Numbered from the stretch's first letter, positions 1 to 13,900 are shown. The stretch is DNA of 64,000 nucleotides from Cenococcum geophilum 1.58 (GCA_001692895.1 KV748216.1:372001-436000); one strand, 5' to 3'. Numbers and translations: made by a program. Notes: generated by a model from the letters alone, not told the origin.

Positions 1-126
1 TATTATACCCTTAAAGGGATTCTTAATATAATGCGTACTTTAGTATATATCATAACGTAAATATTTCGCCAGCGCAGCGTATGCTAATAGTACTTATAGG
101 TTAATATACCTCCTATTATAAGGGAT

Positions 127-228
127 AAGAAGGAGAATAAGGGTAAGGAGGGTAAGGAGAAGGGAAAGGAGAATATAGAGGGAGAGGAAGAGGAGAAAGA
201 GAAAAAAAAAGGAGAATAGGGAGGATTT
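127..228 (+). repeat. Homopurine tract
   Basis: About 100 bases almost entirely A and G on the plus strand, such as AGGAGAAGGGAAAGGAG, ending in a run of A. It lies 3' of the chromodomain of element 1. Read on the minus strand it is a pyrimidine tract, so it is not the polypurine tract of that element. It may be a low-complexity 3' untranslated part. No coding potential seen. Confidence 0.6.
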
Positions 229-379
229 AATAGTGCTGTAGAGTATCTATATTTCTATTGGCGTACCACCATTACTCTACTATTATTCTATCGTTGCCCT
301 GCTAGTGGGGCATAATCCTAATCCTAATTTAATTATTTTAGTTCTCCCCTCTACTTTCTGTTCCGTTTACCTTTTAGGG

Positions 380-3300
380 TAAAGTAACTATTATACGTCT
401 CCTTTACGTCCTTATTAATATCCTCTACTAGGACTTATTAGTTATACTCTTTTAGCTAGCCTTTTTACTTAACTAGGTACTGTAGGGTTTAGTTATATTC
501 TTTCCTTCTATGTATTTCTTCCACTTTATATCAGTTCTTTTAGTCCTTTTAATTATCTAGCTTAATAGGCCCTAGTAATAGGCCTTTAGTAGCGCCCTTA
601 TATTATTTATATAGCTTTAGTAGGCTAATATAGAATATAGAGTGGATATAGTAAGACGTGAGTAGATGTAGCCAGTATGCTTACTTTCCGACTAGTTCGG
701 CTATACTAAAAGGTCTAATAAAGTATACTACAAGCTTCTTATTTAGCTTTTTTTATTTAAAGTTCTTAGCTAATAGTAAGACTAGATCCCCTATATTATA
801 TATCTATAGTTAGCAATAATAATTATAGTATTTTGCCTACGCCTTAGTAGCGCTTTTCTAGTATTTCGCTAGCGCATTGCGTTTAAGGGATATTTTTTTA
901 ATACTCTTAGAGGCGGCTAGGATAGAACTACTATTATTTGCCTTAACCTTATATTCTAGATGTAAATAAAACCCATAGTAGGCATAGAATGGACTTACAC
1001 CTATTATACTATATTTAGCATTATTATAGGCAAATTTGGCTAGTAATAAGAGGCCTACTTAGTTACTCTGCTTTTCGTTATAGAATATATAAAGGGAATA
1101 CTTTAGGGTTTAGTTCTAGTATTTTATTTACCCGTCTATTTATAGGTAAAAGGCTATACTTAGCCTACGTTTTATCTTCGTAATAAAGTATAGCTCTAAC
1201 CAGAACTTACTAGTAAAGATACTGCTATAATTAGATATAATTCCTCTAGGGATTCTAAAATGGTATACTACTTTATTAAGGAAGAGCTCCGCAAGTTTGG
1301 TTATAGTAATAGTTTTTACTATTAGTAGATATAAGGCCATCTTAGTATAGCGGTTAACTACTACGCATATTACGTTATATACCCTATTACCTTATCTACT
1401 AGGCGGTAAGCCTATAATAAAGTCCATTGTAATCTCCTACTATAGCTATTCCGGGCAAGGTAGCGCTTAAAGCTCGCTATAAGGGCGATATTAATGCGCA
1501 TATATATATTAGCATATATTATAGGTAGAGATATAGTTCGCAACGTCCACATTTATACTAGGCTAGTAGTACTTACGCAAGAGTAGATTTAGGGTCTTTT
1601 TTTTTACCAAAGTGCCTATCTAGGGTATTATTATAGTAGATTTATAGGAGTTCTGTACAAACTATTAGGTCTAGGGGTATATATAACCTCCCGCGGTAAT
1701 AAAGTAGACTAGCGGAATTAAACTACTACACTAGCTTTAAGCGGGCGCGTTAATAGCGTCTCGCCGTATCTACGCTATTACTGCGCTTTTATAGTATAAA
1801 GTTATCTTTAGTTTAAAGTCCTTTGATAAGCTTAACAACTATTTCCGTACTAGACTTATAAGTACTTTCTTAAGTACTTCTCTAACTTGGGTCCTTATTA
1901 TACACTACTTAACGGCATATATATAGGTTACCTAGTTAAACCGTAATGCTATATTGCTTAGGCGTACTACTATTAGGTCGCTAGCTTATAGCTATAACAA
2001 TAACACCTTTATAGAAGGCTCGCTTTCCTATACACCTAATAGGACTTATACCTTAGGTTAGTGGCCCTATATTTCTAAAGTCCTTTAGAGCAGTAGTAGT
2101 ATAATATCTTCTTCTAACGGACTCCCTACGCCTAGGGGTTGCCTTAATAGCGCGTCTATAGGGTTTATTTCCCCCGCCTTATGCTTAATAATAAAGTTAT
2201 AGGTAGCTAATACTATAACCTATTTAGCTTACCATCTATTAATAGCTTTTACTTTTATAAAACTCTTTAAATTATTATAATTTATAAGCACTTTTAGGCG
2301 GCTTAATAGCCCTTAATAGAGTATATCCCTAATGCTTAAAAGCCTCTATAATAGCTACTAGCTCCTAATTATAGGTCTTATAATTACGCTCTACTAGTAA
2401 AAGCTTTCTAGACTATAAGGCTATTAGATGCTAAAGGCCGTCTTTAAATAGCTATAATATAATAGCTGCTAGGCCTTATATTAAGGCATTAGTCTTTAAC
2501 TAGGTTAGTAAGCCTAGCGTATAATATTATAGAAGCGGCACCATTATAAAGGCGTTATAGAGCTAGCGTATTACCTACTTCGCCTCTTTTAGCTAACTAA
2601 AAGGCCCAGCTTTACGGCCGTTCTTTACTCCATTTAAAAGATTAGTAATAGGCTTTATAATAGCAGAGTACTTATAAATAAACCAGTAATATAAGTTAGT
2701 AAAACCTAGAAAGACCTAGATATCCCTATAGGATTAAGGGCTCTTTTACTTAGTAATGGCTTCTACCTAGCTAAGATCCATTACTACGCCTTTAGGACTA
2801 ATAATATATCCTAAAAACTTAACCTCTTATACGACAAACCTATACCTCTTAAGGTTTGCATATAGTTAATATTACTATAACCTATATAGCACTTCTAGTA
2901 CGTAGCGCCGGTATTCCTCTAAATTTTTAAAGAAAATTAGAATATTATTAAGGTAGACTATATAGAAGACATCTACTAGTTTTAATAAAACTTAATTAAT
3001 ATAGCCCTAAAAGGTCGATAGTCTATTAATTAGCTCAAAAGGAAAAACTAAATACTTAAAGTAGCCGTAACACGTGCGGAATGCCGTTTTTTACTTATCA
3101 CCCTAACGGATACGAAGGCGGTAATACGCATTTATTAGGTCTAACTTAGTAAAGATTTTAGAACCTACTAAGCAGCCTAAGGTCTTACTAATTAATAGTA
3201 GTATGAGATAATTTTTAATTATTACCTTATTAAGGCCTCTGTAGTTTATATAAAGCTATAGCTTTCTATCCTTTTTAGGTATAAATAGGATAGGTGCCCC

Positions 3301-4050
3301 TATAGGACTAGTACTTAGTTAGATCTAGCCTTTAGCTAAGGCGTTATCTAAGTACTCCCTTAGTACCTCTAGCCCCTTAATTAAGAGGTTATAAAGCGGT
3401 CTATATAGGACCCCCTATCCCTTTTCCAGGTCAATAGTATAGTCGCCCTAGTAGTATTAGGGTAGCTTCCCTACTTCCTTATATAAGAAGATATTGCTAA
3501 CTTCTTTTAACTATAGGGGAAGGACTAGTAAGCTGCTATCGTCTTACTTACTAGGTATTAATCCATTAATTACTAGGGCGAAGACCCTAGATTCCCTCTA
3601 GAGAGACTTTATAAAACCCTTAAAAGTATATAGCAATAAGGATAAGCCGTTTAGCTTCTATTACTACACCTTCGCCTTATAGTTAATAAGAAGTTAGACC
3701 TTCTTTAACCCTAGTATATCTAGGGTAATAGTAGCGGATATATTAGCTATTCTATAGCAGATAAGGGTTACTTCCCTAATTCTGCCCTAGCTGTTTTTTA
3801 TTCTTAGTAGTACTTTATAGGCCTTATAGCAATATGCCTAAGTTTTATTTAACTAGGAGTAGGTAGGTAATTCTATATCTAGCGTTTTAAAGTTATACTC
3901 TATTGCAAATCGCTAATTAATTATATTTACTTCGGCGCTAAGATTAAGCATTACTAAGGTTTCCTTCCAGGTTTACTTAAATAGGACTTTTTCTAAAATA
4001 GTAATAGCTTCCTTATAATTTAGTAGTAGCTTATATTTTATAAGTGTAAG
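380..4050 (-). pseudogene. pol of element 1 (protease, RT, RNase H, integrase, chromodomain), RIP-inactivated
   Basis: Minus-strand translation shows an RT fragment STSPIGAPILFIPKK near 3270-3330 and the catalytic region YLNNILIF near 2930-2960, where the usual YLDDIL has Asp-to-Asn changes as expected of RIP. The longest intact stretch (1140-1340) is the integrase core: it begins MALYLLIVKTITITKLAELF and continues with IPRGIISNYSSIFTSKFW, where the catalytic Asp of the usual SD is now Asn. Around 390-570 a stretch reading YKVEEIH...TLQYLVK is a chromodomain. Dozens of TAG/TAA codons make it non-functional. Protease is only inferred from position, about 3550-3990. Confidence 0.82.
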
Positions 4051-4099
4051 GGGCTTTAAGGGCGCCTACCTTTTCCTAGTATAGCGATGGCGTTTATAT

Positions 4100-5225
4100 T
4101 ATTAAGAGGCGGCTACTATTACTATTACTACTCTAGGCACTATTGCCACTAATATCCTAGCTTACTATAATTTTTGCAGTTCCCCTTAGGTTAGGTTAAA
4201 CCCCTAATAGTATTACTTTACCCCGCTATTATATTACTAGCGGTAGTTTTAAAGTCCGCTTTCCCCAAGTTACTTAATAAGGTAGTCTTTATATTTAAGT
4301 TCGCGGCGCGCCTATTGCTTTTAGCCTATAGGGCGCTTACACTCTTTTAGTTTTCCTTTAATCGGGCAGCTAGGGAAACTAGCTAATCCTAAGTTTATAG
4401 AAATTCCTAATAGTTAGTAATAGCAAGCTATAGCTCTAGCCGTAGCTTTGCAACTAGGTGTATTATTAAATACTTTATATTATAAGGAGGGTTAATTTAC
4501 GCTTTTAAAGAGGTTAGGTAAGCAGTAAACTCGTTTATAGATTAATTTGTTTGCTATATTGCCCTTATATATATTAGGGCTATATAGAGTTCTTAATTAA
4601 TAGGACTTTTAACCTAATTAAGTAGGAATTCTATTAGCTCCTTCTAGGTAAACTATATATCTAAATAGTTATCTTTATATTATAGCTAAAGGGTTCTATT
4701 AGTCCCCTTTATATATTATATAGTAAACGCAACTTTAGTATCCTTATTTATAAAGGCGTTATCCTTTAGGTAGAACGCTAGCTTTAAGCTATCGTGAAAG
4801 TTTTAGTACTCTTATATAGTCTTACTATAATACGGAGTAATCTTCTCTATTTTAATGGCCCGTTTTACTAAAGCGCCTATTATATTAGTGGCCATCCTCT
4901 TAAGGTTTAGATATATTAAACTAATATCTAAGTACTCTAATAGGATACTCTAAGGTGGTAGATCTGGGTTAGGAATGGGAGTTAATATTACCTTACCACG
5001 TTAACGCCGTCTTAGCATTTCCACCTCCTCCCTAGGCAACTGTAGTTTTCCTTACTCTAGGAGTTATAGCTTTTCGTTTTCTAGCCATCGTATTTCTTCC
5101 TATATAGTATCCTTACCTATAGCTTTTAGTTTTATATAGAATATAGGTCCGCCCGCGTCGTCCTAGGGCCAATTTCTAGACTTAGTACTACGCACTACGC
5201 TAACATTACGCCCGCGTCTTGCCAT
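4100..5225 (-). pseudogene. gag of element 1, RIP-inactivated
   Basis: A minus-strand frame starts with ATG at 5225 and reads MARRGRNVSVVRSTKSRNWP before the first TAG. It continues in the same frame into an acidic and basic helical stretch, then a Lys-rich C-terminal part near 4300. The start lies about 310 bases inside the inferred element terminus, which is normal for a Gypsy leader. A zinc knuckle is expected near 4200 but I cannot read one with confidence. Gag would form the virus-like particle. Dead through nonsense codons. Confidence 0.65.
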
Positions 5226-5539
5226 TAGGTTAATAGACTGCGATATAGTTAATAACTATAGGTCGTCTTTTTAATAGAGGGCTGTTACTATATAGTCGTA
5301 GCCCTAGCAAACCGCTAGGTTGCTAGGCCACTACCCCTAAAAAGAAATAAAAATTTAGAACTATTAGGACGCTAAGGCCGTAAGGGTATATATTAACGTA
5401 ATAATAGGAACGGAATGTAATAGGTATCTGGTTCTTAATGGGGTAGAACTATAGAACTAAATTCTACTATTCTTAGGTATAGGGCAACTACTTTTTATAG
5501 GCGCCTCGCTTACGCCTCGCCTACGCTAAACCGGTTACA

Positions 5540-7666
5540 GTAAGTGCGTCTCTATAGCCTAATAGTATTAACATATTAGGGTAGGCGATTATGTGTCTTA
5601 TCTTAAATAGTTGGTCTATAACTACAATAATATTTATATAGCCTTTACTTTTAGGGAGATTAATAATAAAGTTAATTAAAATATCCTTCTATCTTTAGTT
5701 TAGGATAGATAGTAGCTTTAAAAGGCCGTTATATATCTTATATAAAGCTTTAGCTTATTAGTAGATATAGTAGCTAGAGACGTACCTTTATATTATATTA
5801 TATATATTTAGATAGTAGTATTCTCGTTAAAGCAGTTCTAGGGTTTTTCCTTAGCCTAGGTAGCTGGCTATTAGTAGGTCGTATATATATTTAAGGAGCT
5901 AAAGCTTAAGTTTGTTATAGTTAAGTATAACTAGGCGGTTTAGTAGTATAAGCGGTCTCTATAGGCTTTGTATTTACTTAGGGAAATCTTCTTAAAGCGT
6001 CTGATACTATCTTATATTAGCTTAAGAGTCTCTTAAATAAACTTATTATTTAGGTATTTGTTAACTATAATCTATTCAATTAATTAATTAGTTATTTTAA
6101 GGACGTATACTATAAGATCTTTAGTAGGTAGGCTAAATAGTTTAGGGTAAAGTAGGGTCTAATTTTTAGTAAGAGCGTGCTTCTTTTAGTGCTAGAGCGT
6201 CCTATAAGCTTTAGGTTAGAGTATTAGGCTTTTAGCCTTAGACGTTTAGCGGTATATATTAAGAATTAGAAATAAAATAGATATTCTAACTAGTAGGCCT
6301 AATAATAACTTAACTATTTTATAGTTGTAAAGTTTTATAGATTCTTATAATTGCTAAGGACCTTAATTAGAAATCCAGCGCCTTCTAGTTTAGGTCGCTA
6401 TTATTTAAAACATCTAATAATAGCCAGTAATTCCTTATCGTAGATTTTATAGTTATATTTAGCTAAGCTTAGTTATTTTAAGTATACTATAGGGTAAAAC
6501 ACTCTATCCTTATTATATTAAGACAGGATGCCTCTAGTAACATAGTTAGATAAATTAGCTTCTATAATACTTATTTAGTTTAGGTTAAAGTATTAGAGTA
6601 TAGGTGTAGTAATAAATATAAGCTTTAGATAAGTAAAGGCCTTCTTATATTCTTTACTGAAGATAAAGGCTTTATCTTTTTATATTAGAGTTATAAGGGG
6701 TAAAACTAGGGCGGAGAAGTTATTAATAAACTATTAATAGAAATTGGCAAATCCTATAAAGGCTCTTATATTCTTAACGTTGTTAGGTTCTTACTAGTTT
6801 ATAATTACTATAACTTTCTTTAGGTCTATTTATATGCTATTTATAGAAATAAGAAGCCTAAGGTATAGGACTTCTATTTTATAAAATTTGTATTTATTTA
6901 TATCTAATTATAGACTTACTTCTTATAGGGCTTATAAAATAAAATGAATGTATTTCTAGTATTCGGTTAGGTTATTACTATATATTAGGATGTCATTAAT
7001 ATAAGCAGTATAGAGAAGGTCCAGGTAGGGACGTAAGGTATTGTTTATATAATATTAAAATAAGCTTAGGGTATTTATAAGGCTAAATAGTATTACTAAG
7101 TACTTAAATAATCTATACTGGGTATAAAATGCAGTAAGCTATTTGTCTCCCTTTATAATATAAAGGAGATTAAATACGGAAATAATATTAAGCTTTATAT
7201 AGAAGCGAGCCTTACTTTATTAGTTTAGCGTCTTTTATATTAACGGAACTAGATATTAGTTCTTAATAGTAATCGCATTAAGGACTTAGTAATCTATATA
7301 AAAGTATAGACCGCCGCTAGGTTTTTTAATAAAGATTACTAATACTACTATAGGCGAAAAGCTCGCTTTAATAAATCCTTTACTTAGATTCTTATTTAAA
7401 TACTTTTATAGTACTTAGAGTTTGTTTTAAGACATTCCGTATAAGGGTCTAAATCTAAAACATTTTCCTTCTTTAAGTATAATCTTATAGTTATATAGTT
7501 AGTATTTTAGTAGCTTATTGGCTTCTATTTACAAGAACGTATCTAGGCGTTTATAGTACTTTACTAGTACCTTTATAGCAGGGTTAGTGTACTTTTTTAA
7601 TATTGGCTGTAGTGATAGTATAGATTATATATTTGGGTTTCTTAGCGAGTTATACTAGTAGGGTAG
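5540..7666 (-). mobile_element. Ty3/Gypsy pol fragment, element A (same family as element B)
   Basis: This block aligns collinearly with 23450-26060 of element B, minus the TRIM in B; compare GGTAGGCGATTA at 5581 and 23485. Minus-strand RT reads TAYINDILIYS near 6980-7010 followed by an LDINK-like segment. Integrase lies to the left and RNase H between. It is cut at the left by insertion of element 1 and at the right by the 5' LTR of element D. The continuation of A is not found elsewhere in the window. Heavily RIPped. Confidence 0.85.
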
Positions 7667-8010
7667 TATAATGGGCTCTCCTAAAAGGTACATATTAGAT
7701 AAAATAGATAAAGGGTTTACCAATATCCTACTAATATCCTAAAGAAAACATAGTTAGACGGGTAAGGGATAAAGGGTTCTACTAGTATCTTAAAAGGATT
7801 ATGGGGGGGGCTGGTTCTCCTTTAGAGAAGAGCTAGCAATTAGTCTTTAAATAGAAAAGGTTAAAAGCATTTATCCTTTAATACGTGAAGCTCGTTTCAC
7901 CTTAACTTACCTTTTACTTATTGGTGACCCTTATTCTATACTATTAATTAGATAATTATACGTTTTAGTTAAACTGGTCTCGTATAATTTTAGTCGCTTA
8001 TAAATCCGTT
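7667..8010 (+). repeat. 5' LTR of element D
   Basis: It begins TATAATGGGCTCTCC (TGTAAC form after RIP) and aligns along most of its length with the minus-strand LTR at 30404-30040, for example GGTACATATTAGATAAAATAG in both. The end is approximate because similarity fades after the shared TAATTATACGTT segment. It sits exactly where the A/B alignment breaks, so it marks the insertion point of D into A. Confidence 0.75.
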
Positions 8011-8349
8011 ACGGAAGGAACGTATAGCTATTAATTGGCGATAACGGGCTATACTTTTATACCCTCTAAAATCGCGCCCTTATCCTAAGAGGCTAATAGA
8101 GTCTCCCTAAAGGAACGTATTTCCTCTTCCTATAAAAAAGCTAAGGCTAATCTATCTAACCTTATAAAACCCTTAAAAACGATTACTACTAGGGAGTTAT
8201 TAAAGTGGTCGCATATAAGGCCCTATAAAAATAAAAGAGTTAGAGATATAATTAGGATAAGCGTATTAAGATTATTAGGAATAATTATAAGGATAAATAG
8301 GAGAAGTATAGATACCCTAAACGTAAACCGGACTTAAAGGGGCAACGCT

Positions 8350-9230
8350 ATACTATACTGTACTGTTAGAAAAGTCTAAATTCTATATAAAGAACCCTAA
8401 TAAGTACAAGGGTAATAGCCTTAGAAACTATAATCGTTTTATCTATTAAGATAAACCCATATTTCGGCTAGAGCCGAAATATTACTTTAATAAGTATAAT
8501 TAGACACTAATTGCTTCTACCTTCCTACGTAGCACTATTAAGAGTTTATGGATACGCTATGAGAAGAAACTTACTATACCCCTTAAATTTAGTAAATTTA
8601 AGTCCTAGTTGGTTAATTAGGTCTAAGACCCTACTAACTAAGGAATGGATTATAACTAGCGATATTACGACGCTAAATAGCGAGATGGCTAGACTGCAGT
8701 CTAGTTTATAAATTACTTAGAAGAACTAGAAGATAATATACCCTACTTAAATCTATAGAATAATGCTATATAACTTTACTGGCTATATACTAGGCTATAA
8801 CGTAAGATTTAATAGGCCATATAAGAGAAAGGAGAAATTTATATAACTTAAGAAACGCTTATCTCTAAAGCTATTCAGATTAAGAATACTAAAAAAGACT
8901 ATTTAGGTAAGCGAAAGGAACAAGACGTTAATAATAAAGAACGTAGGATTAGACCTAGCTTTAATAATAGGGGTAGGTTCCAACCTAACTACTCTATAAA
9001 AGGATAACGCGAGTAGGCTTCGCAGCCCTAAAGTAACACTAGTAGTTAACCCTAAGAATAATAATAGCTAAAAACTAGACTTGCAGAGGTAGGAAAAGCC
9101 ACCTATCTATTATAACTGTTAGAAGGAAGGCTATCTAGCCTATAACTACCTAGAAAAGAAGTAAGAGTTAGCTTAATTAGGAAAAGAGAGAGCCTAGCAA
9201 ATCTCTACTCCTTAATACTAGGTAATTAGT
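8350..9230 (+). pseudogene. gag of element D, RIP-inactivated
   Basis: One frame, interrupted by TAG/TAA, runs from about 8380 (FYIKNPNKYKGNSLRNY, like the start of Gypsy retrotransposon gag domains) through a helical capsid-like segment to a zinc knuckle at about 9107-9166 reading YNC-KEGYLAYNYLEKK. Restoring Cys and His codons hit by RIP gives a CX2CX4HX4C pattern. The overlapping 66-residue open frame at 8511 is out of this frame and is a shadow. Confidence 0.72.
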
Positions 9231-9289
9231 AGAAGGAGGGAGTAATCTACTATATAGTTATTTCTACCTCTATTTAAGTTAATAATAAA

Positions 9290-10543
9290 TAAGTAATATA
9301 AGACTACTCTATAGACAGCGGCGTAACTATAGGGTTTATTTCTCAATTACTAGTAAAAGAATTGGATTTAGACCTTAGTGGCTTATAGGTGCGCACCATT
9401 TAAAGTATTAGAGGCTACTAAATTTTTTACTACGGAGAACAAACCTTTTCCGTAACTAGTTAGGACCGTAATAGTTTATAGAATACATAGAAAACACGCT
9501 TCTACGCCGTAGAAATTGAGGGATATAACCTTGTTTTGGGATACCTATAGCTTTAACAAGTTAATCTATATATTAATTAGCCTTTAGCCTCGTATTAACA
9601 CTAAAAGTCTTAACCACGCATTATAGTTAAAGATTAAGAGACTTTTATAAACTATATGTAAAAAAAAGGTGGGCGTATGCTATATATACTACTCTTAACC
9701 CCAAGAATATGGATATAAGGTATTTACTTTCGGATATCTAGCTATACGCAGTTAAACTAGAAATTCTATAGGAATATGCAGATTTAGTAGAGGTTTTTAG
9801 TAAAAAAAGCTATAGAAACTTTACCTAACCCTATATTAGTTAAATACGAGATAGATATAGAGGATAAAGTACCTCCTTTTAGGCCACTATATAACCTATT
9901 AAAAAATAAGTTAGCGATATTACGTTAGTATCTAGTAGACAACCTCTAGAAAGGATAGATTTGGCCTTTTATAAGCCTAGTAAGAGTATTAATCCTATTT
10001 ATACTTAAGAAGGACAGAGGCCTATATCTATCCCATGCGCGGTTAATAAAGGCTCTTGCACTAGCGAACCAATTAGAAGCCCTAGGTTAAATAGAGTCTT
10101 AGCAATATAAAGCTAAGAATTTAAAGTTATAATTACTATCTTAAATTATAATAATAAAGTTCAAAAATGATATATTTTAGTGTCTACTGTTAGAAGTACG
10201 TTTTCGACCTATTGTGGTATATAATTAAGCTAGGAAGGTATATAGATTCTATAGTGGAGATATTACTTATGTTTTGGTATTCGCGCATAGGCCACAATCC
10301 TGCGAGAGCCTCGACCGCGCATGGGATATATTAACTATTAGGCGCTAAATAGGATTACTATAAAGAACCGCTACCCGTTACCCTTAATAGGGGAGCTTAT
10401 TAATAGACTATTAGGCGTAAAGGGATTTATAAAATTAGATCTAAAAGATATATACTATTAAATCTGGATTAGATCTAGCGGTGGATAGAAAACAGCGTTC
10501 TAAATATAGTACGGCCACTTTAAGTACCTAATAGTGCTATTTG
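9290..10543 (+). pseudogene. pol of element D, protease and N-terminal half of RT
   Basis: A retropepsin-like segment YSIDSG followed by GFISQLLVKELDLD lies at about 9305-9370; the later LVLGYLWL segment near 9530 fits the flap/ILG region. RT begins with ILFILKKDRGLYL (9990-10030), is interrupted by a 296 bp insert, resumes [19 protein letters not shown] (10327-10390) and stops at the ATTTG target of element C. The remainder of RT is at 18530. All frames carry RIP stops. Confidence 0.8.
10031..10326. mobile_element. TIR element copy 1 inside RT of D (296 bp)
   Basis: Ends are inverted: left TCCCATGCGCGGT, right ACCGCGCATGGGA, followed inward on both sides by a second shared block around AGGCTCTTGCA. 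It interrupts the RT frame of D between GLYL and YINY. A second copy lies at 18835-19131 in opposite orientation. No coding capacity, so it is a MITE-like non-autonomous element. Both flanks show TA next to the element, but joining the flanks without removing any base gives the exact RT codon spacing, so no duplicated target is apparent. Confidence 0.8.
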
Positions 10544-10964
10544 TGTTACGAACGCTTTAAGTACGATGTTACGACTACTTGGAGAGGAGTCGGAAGAAGC
10601 TAGTTGGTTGATATAAGCACGGTCTAGGATAGAACCCATAGAGCTATGTAATGAGGAATGGTAGCCAAGGTTATATAATGTGCTACGTATTAAACGCGAG
10701 GAACGAGAGGAACTTATATACCTTATGTATAACACGTATATTACGTATAAGAAGGATTTTATAGGAGTACGGTTGTGTATTTAAGGACCCTTAGTCCCTA
10801 CTTAGGTAGTTCCTTCCTTATAGTAATTCTTAGAATATAATTGGAGTTAATCTGTTAGGCAACCACTCCACCAGTTATTATTACGTTGTTAACTTACTTA
10901 TAATACCTATATATCTAGCCTATTAACAAGTCCACCGTAGTTCCTACTACAAGGCTCCGTTACA
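10544..10964 (+). repeat. 5' LTR of element C (421 bp)
   Basis: Same length as the 3' LTR and near-identical; differences seen are transitions (for example TACGATGTTACG against TATAATGTTACG). It is one of the better preserved parts of the block, still having CpA and TpG sites. The 71-residue minus-strand open frame at 10520-10735 lies within it and is fortuitous. Confidence 0.93.
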
Positions 10965-13900
10965 CAATTACTACCACAGTTACGGTTTTAATAAGTCGAA
11001 TAACATGCTACTAAAAGCAGCCACTACAACGCCGTTAACGGTAGCAACCACTTTAAGGTTAAGTGAAGATATAAGTATATAAGATACTGACTTATAACTA
11101 GTTACGGTTGGGCAGTTATAGGAAATTGTTAATAGGTTAAACAAAAACAACTAAATACTTAAAGAAAGACTTAATGGGATTGGAGTAGTAAAGGTTAAGT
11201 TACCTTCAATCGAACGATTCTTAGGGGAAAGATTAAAGCTTAAAGGATTCCTAACGCAAATGCATTTTAAAGTTATGTAAGAAGGGGCTAAGTTAGCTAT
11301 AATAATGGACCAGATAGCCTACGCAGGACTATTCCTATTAGGTTGGGCACTTAAATAGTTTAAACCCTACTTAATAGAAATACAGATTAATGGAATAACT
11401 ACTACTAATTAAGAGGTACGATTTGTGTTTTCTAGCTAGGTAGGATTCGCGGAACAATTAATATAGATATTTGGGGACCTAGAAGTAATAACTATAGTAA
11501 AGAAAAAGCTTTAGGACCTAATATAGCGAACTTTAGTAATTAAGTATACGATATAGTTTTAAATACTTGCTATATAGGTCAAATGGAATAATAAGGCGCT
11601 TATGGCACAGTATAAGCAAGGACTTAAGGCTAAAGTCTAGGACGTAATTATTCCAATGGAAGATGCGGACACCCTAAGGAAATTAATAGATTAAGCGATT
11701 AAGATCGACAATAGGATCTTCTAAAGGGAATAGGCTAAGAGAGGCTAGGATAGAGTTCTACAGTTGTATAAGACGTAGAGTACGTAACGACTAAAGCTAA
11801 GTTAGAAACTATGGTATGGCGTAGAGCTAATAGACCTAAGTGGTACTAAAGAAACCTATAAGAGATAGAGTAAGAAACTATAGAAACCTAGAGGTTAAGG
11901 ATTAAGTGATTATAGAACTAAGGATCTTAGTAGCAGAAGACGTTTAAGCGGACTCTATAGTAAAAGTAATGGTTTAAAGATGGAGCTTATATAAATTGCG
12001 GAAAATAGGGTTATTTCGCTAAAGACTATAGAAGTGGTTAGAGTTATTACGCAGTAAAGGGAACTAGACTAATAGTATATAATATACACGTATAGAGAGA
12101 CGATAGTGTACTGTAAGGAACAAAAGAATGTTTAATTAGAAGTTTTGCGTTTTGTTATAATAACGCATGCTAAATTTATAAGGACGCCAAGTACGGTGCA
12201 AGCTATTGGCTATAAGAGCCAGAGTTAAGAGAACTTAAAGGAACTAAAGAGTTAGATAAAGAATAAGATCGACTTTATAAGCTAGATTAAGATGTTATAG
12301 CAACATGCGGATAATAATTAGTAATAATAATAATGGAGTTGGAGTACTTATTAATTAACAGCGATAAGGATAGTAAAGGAACTAACTAGGGGTATCTAAA
12401 CCTTGATGACGTAATAGAAGTAGAGACTGAGACCGCTATAGAGCAAGGTTTAGTAACGGGCATTATAATACCGTTAGATACGGCATCCATCGCTTTATAA
12501 GACGGAAGAAGTAATATCTAGAGACGATTAAGTAAGTAGACGACTGCTAGTGCTAGCTTACCACTTAATAAAGGCAAAAGGCTAAAGGCTTAAGATTCTT
12601 AAGATAAGATAAAAGACGACTAAGATTCTTAAGATAAAATAAGGTATGCTTAAGGACCTACAACGGACGAAAACCGATGGGATAGAGTAATAGCTTAGTT
12701 TAGTAACATATAAATGAGCTTAGGATGAAGTTTCCTAAAGGTATAAGACTCTTAAGATAAGATCAGTAAGATCTAGGACTCTTAAGACAAGATAAGGACA
12801 CTAGTAAAGCCTAGTTAGACTAAGGCTGGAGCTAAGCTTAAGTTAGGAGCAAGCTTAGGATTAAAGAATTTAAGGGATTAAGAATTTAGAGTATAAATTA
12901 GTACACCTATAAGTAAGAGGTAAGGAGCTTCTTTATAGATTAGAGAATCTATAGTGTAAACAGTAATTAAACTGGGAGATAGATATATAGACTTAGAAGA
13001 CTTACTAGATAAACATAGTATTTAAACTAAAGATTAAAAAGTTAATATAACGATTAAGAAGTAAGAAGACTTTAAGGATCTACTTATAAGACGTAAAAAA
13101 AAAGAAACTATAGAGGAATTTAGAGTAAGAATTACCTTATAGTAAGAAAAGAAACTAAATATAAGATTTAGTATACTAGGACGTATAAGGGACAGAGTAC
13201 CTATATAAAGAATTACTAATAGGCTAAGAATAGGCATACTAAGAGCTAAGTGGCTTACTAAACTAGAAGACAAAGAGGATTTAGGAATCTTAACTAGATT
13301 TAAGGAATGATATATAAAAGGCTGTTATAACGCAGTAATAAGAAGATACTTCTTTACGGACAAACTATATATACTCTAGCAGCTGTACTAAAAGTGGTAT
13401 AGGTAACGATATAATAATAAGTGGGAAGATTTCTATATATAGTTAGATAAAAAAGTTATCTAAGACTACCTAATTACGGAAAAAGTAATAAATTATATTA
13501 AGGAAGCCTTAATTATAATATTAAAGGATTTAGAGGAATAATTAGAGGACTAGAGAAGCAAGAGACGTATCTTAGTACCTGCGAATAAAGTTATAATATT
13601 TAGATTAGCATAATAGAGGTTTAAACTTAAGGAAGAAGACGAGTTAAGAGTTAACCTAAAGCACCTAGTATACTATACGCTATTATAGATTATATGCGTG
13701 GATAATATGTATAAAATATATAAGAATTTAAAGGAAAAGAACCGGAAATACCCTATAAGGATATACTAGATAACAGAGGAACAATAGTATAGGAATGCTA
13801 AGTATATATACGGCTAGCATCTAGCAGAAGTCTAAGAGAAAGGAAGTTTAATACTTTAACTAGGAAGGTTCCTTATAGAAGAATACTTAAATAAACAATA

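Larger units (their letters stand above)
1..5539 (-). mobile_element. Ty3/Gypsy chromovirus, element 1, 3' end outside window
   Basis: RIP-degraded LTR retrotransposon read on the minus strand. Domain order from high to low coordinate is gag, protease, reverse transcriptase, RNase H, integrase, chromodomain, which is the Ty3/Gypsy order with a C-terminal chromodomain. Its 5' terminus is put at 5539, where the minus strand begins TGTAACCGG and where homology of element A to element B starts (5540). A TATA-like CCTATAAAAAG lies about 40 bases inside. The 3' LTR is not in the window, so no LTR pair or target duplication can be verified. Frames are broken almost only by TAA/TAG. Confidence 0.85.

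Noticed and set aside
10031-10326. Spliceosomal intron or introner in the D RT frame
   Set aside because: In-frame joining is tempting, but the ends are inverted repeats without GT...AG signals.
10520-10735. 71-codon minus-strand open frame
   Set aside because: Crosses the boundary between element D and the LTR of element C, so it cannot be an ancestral gene.
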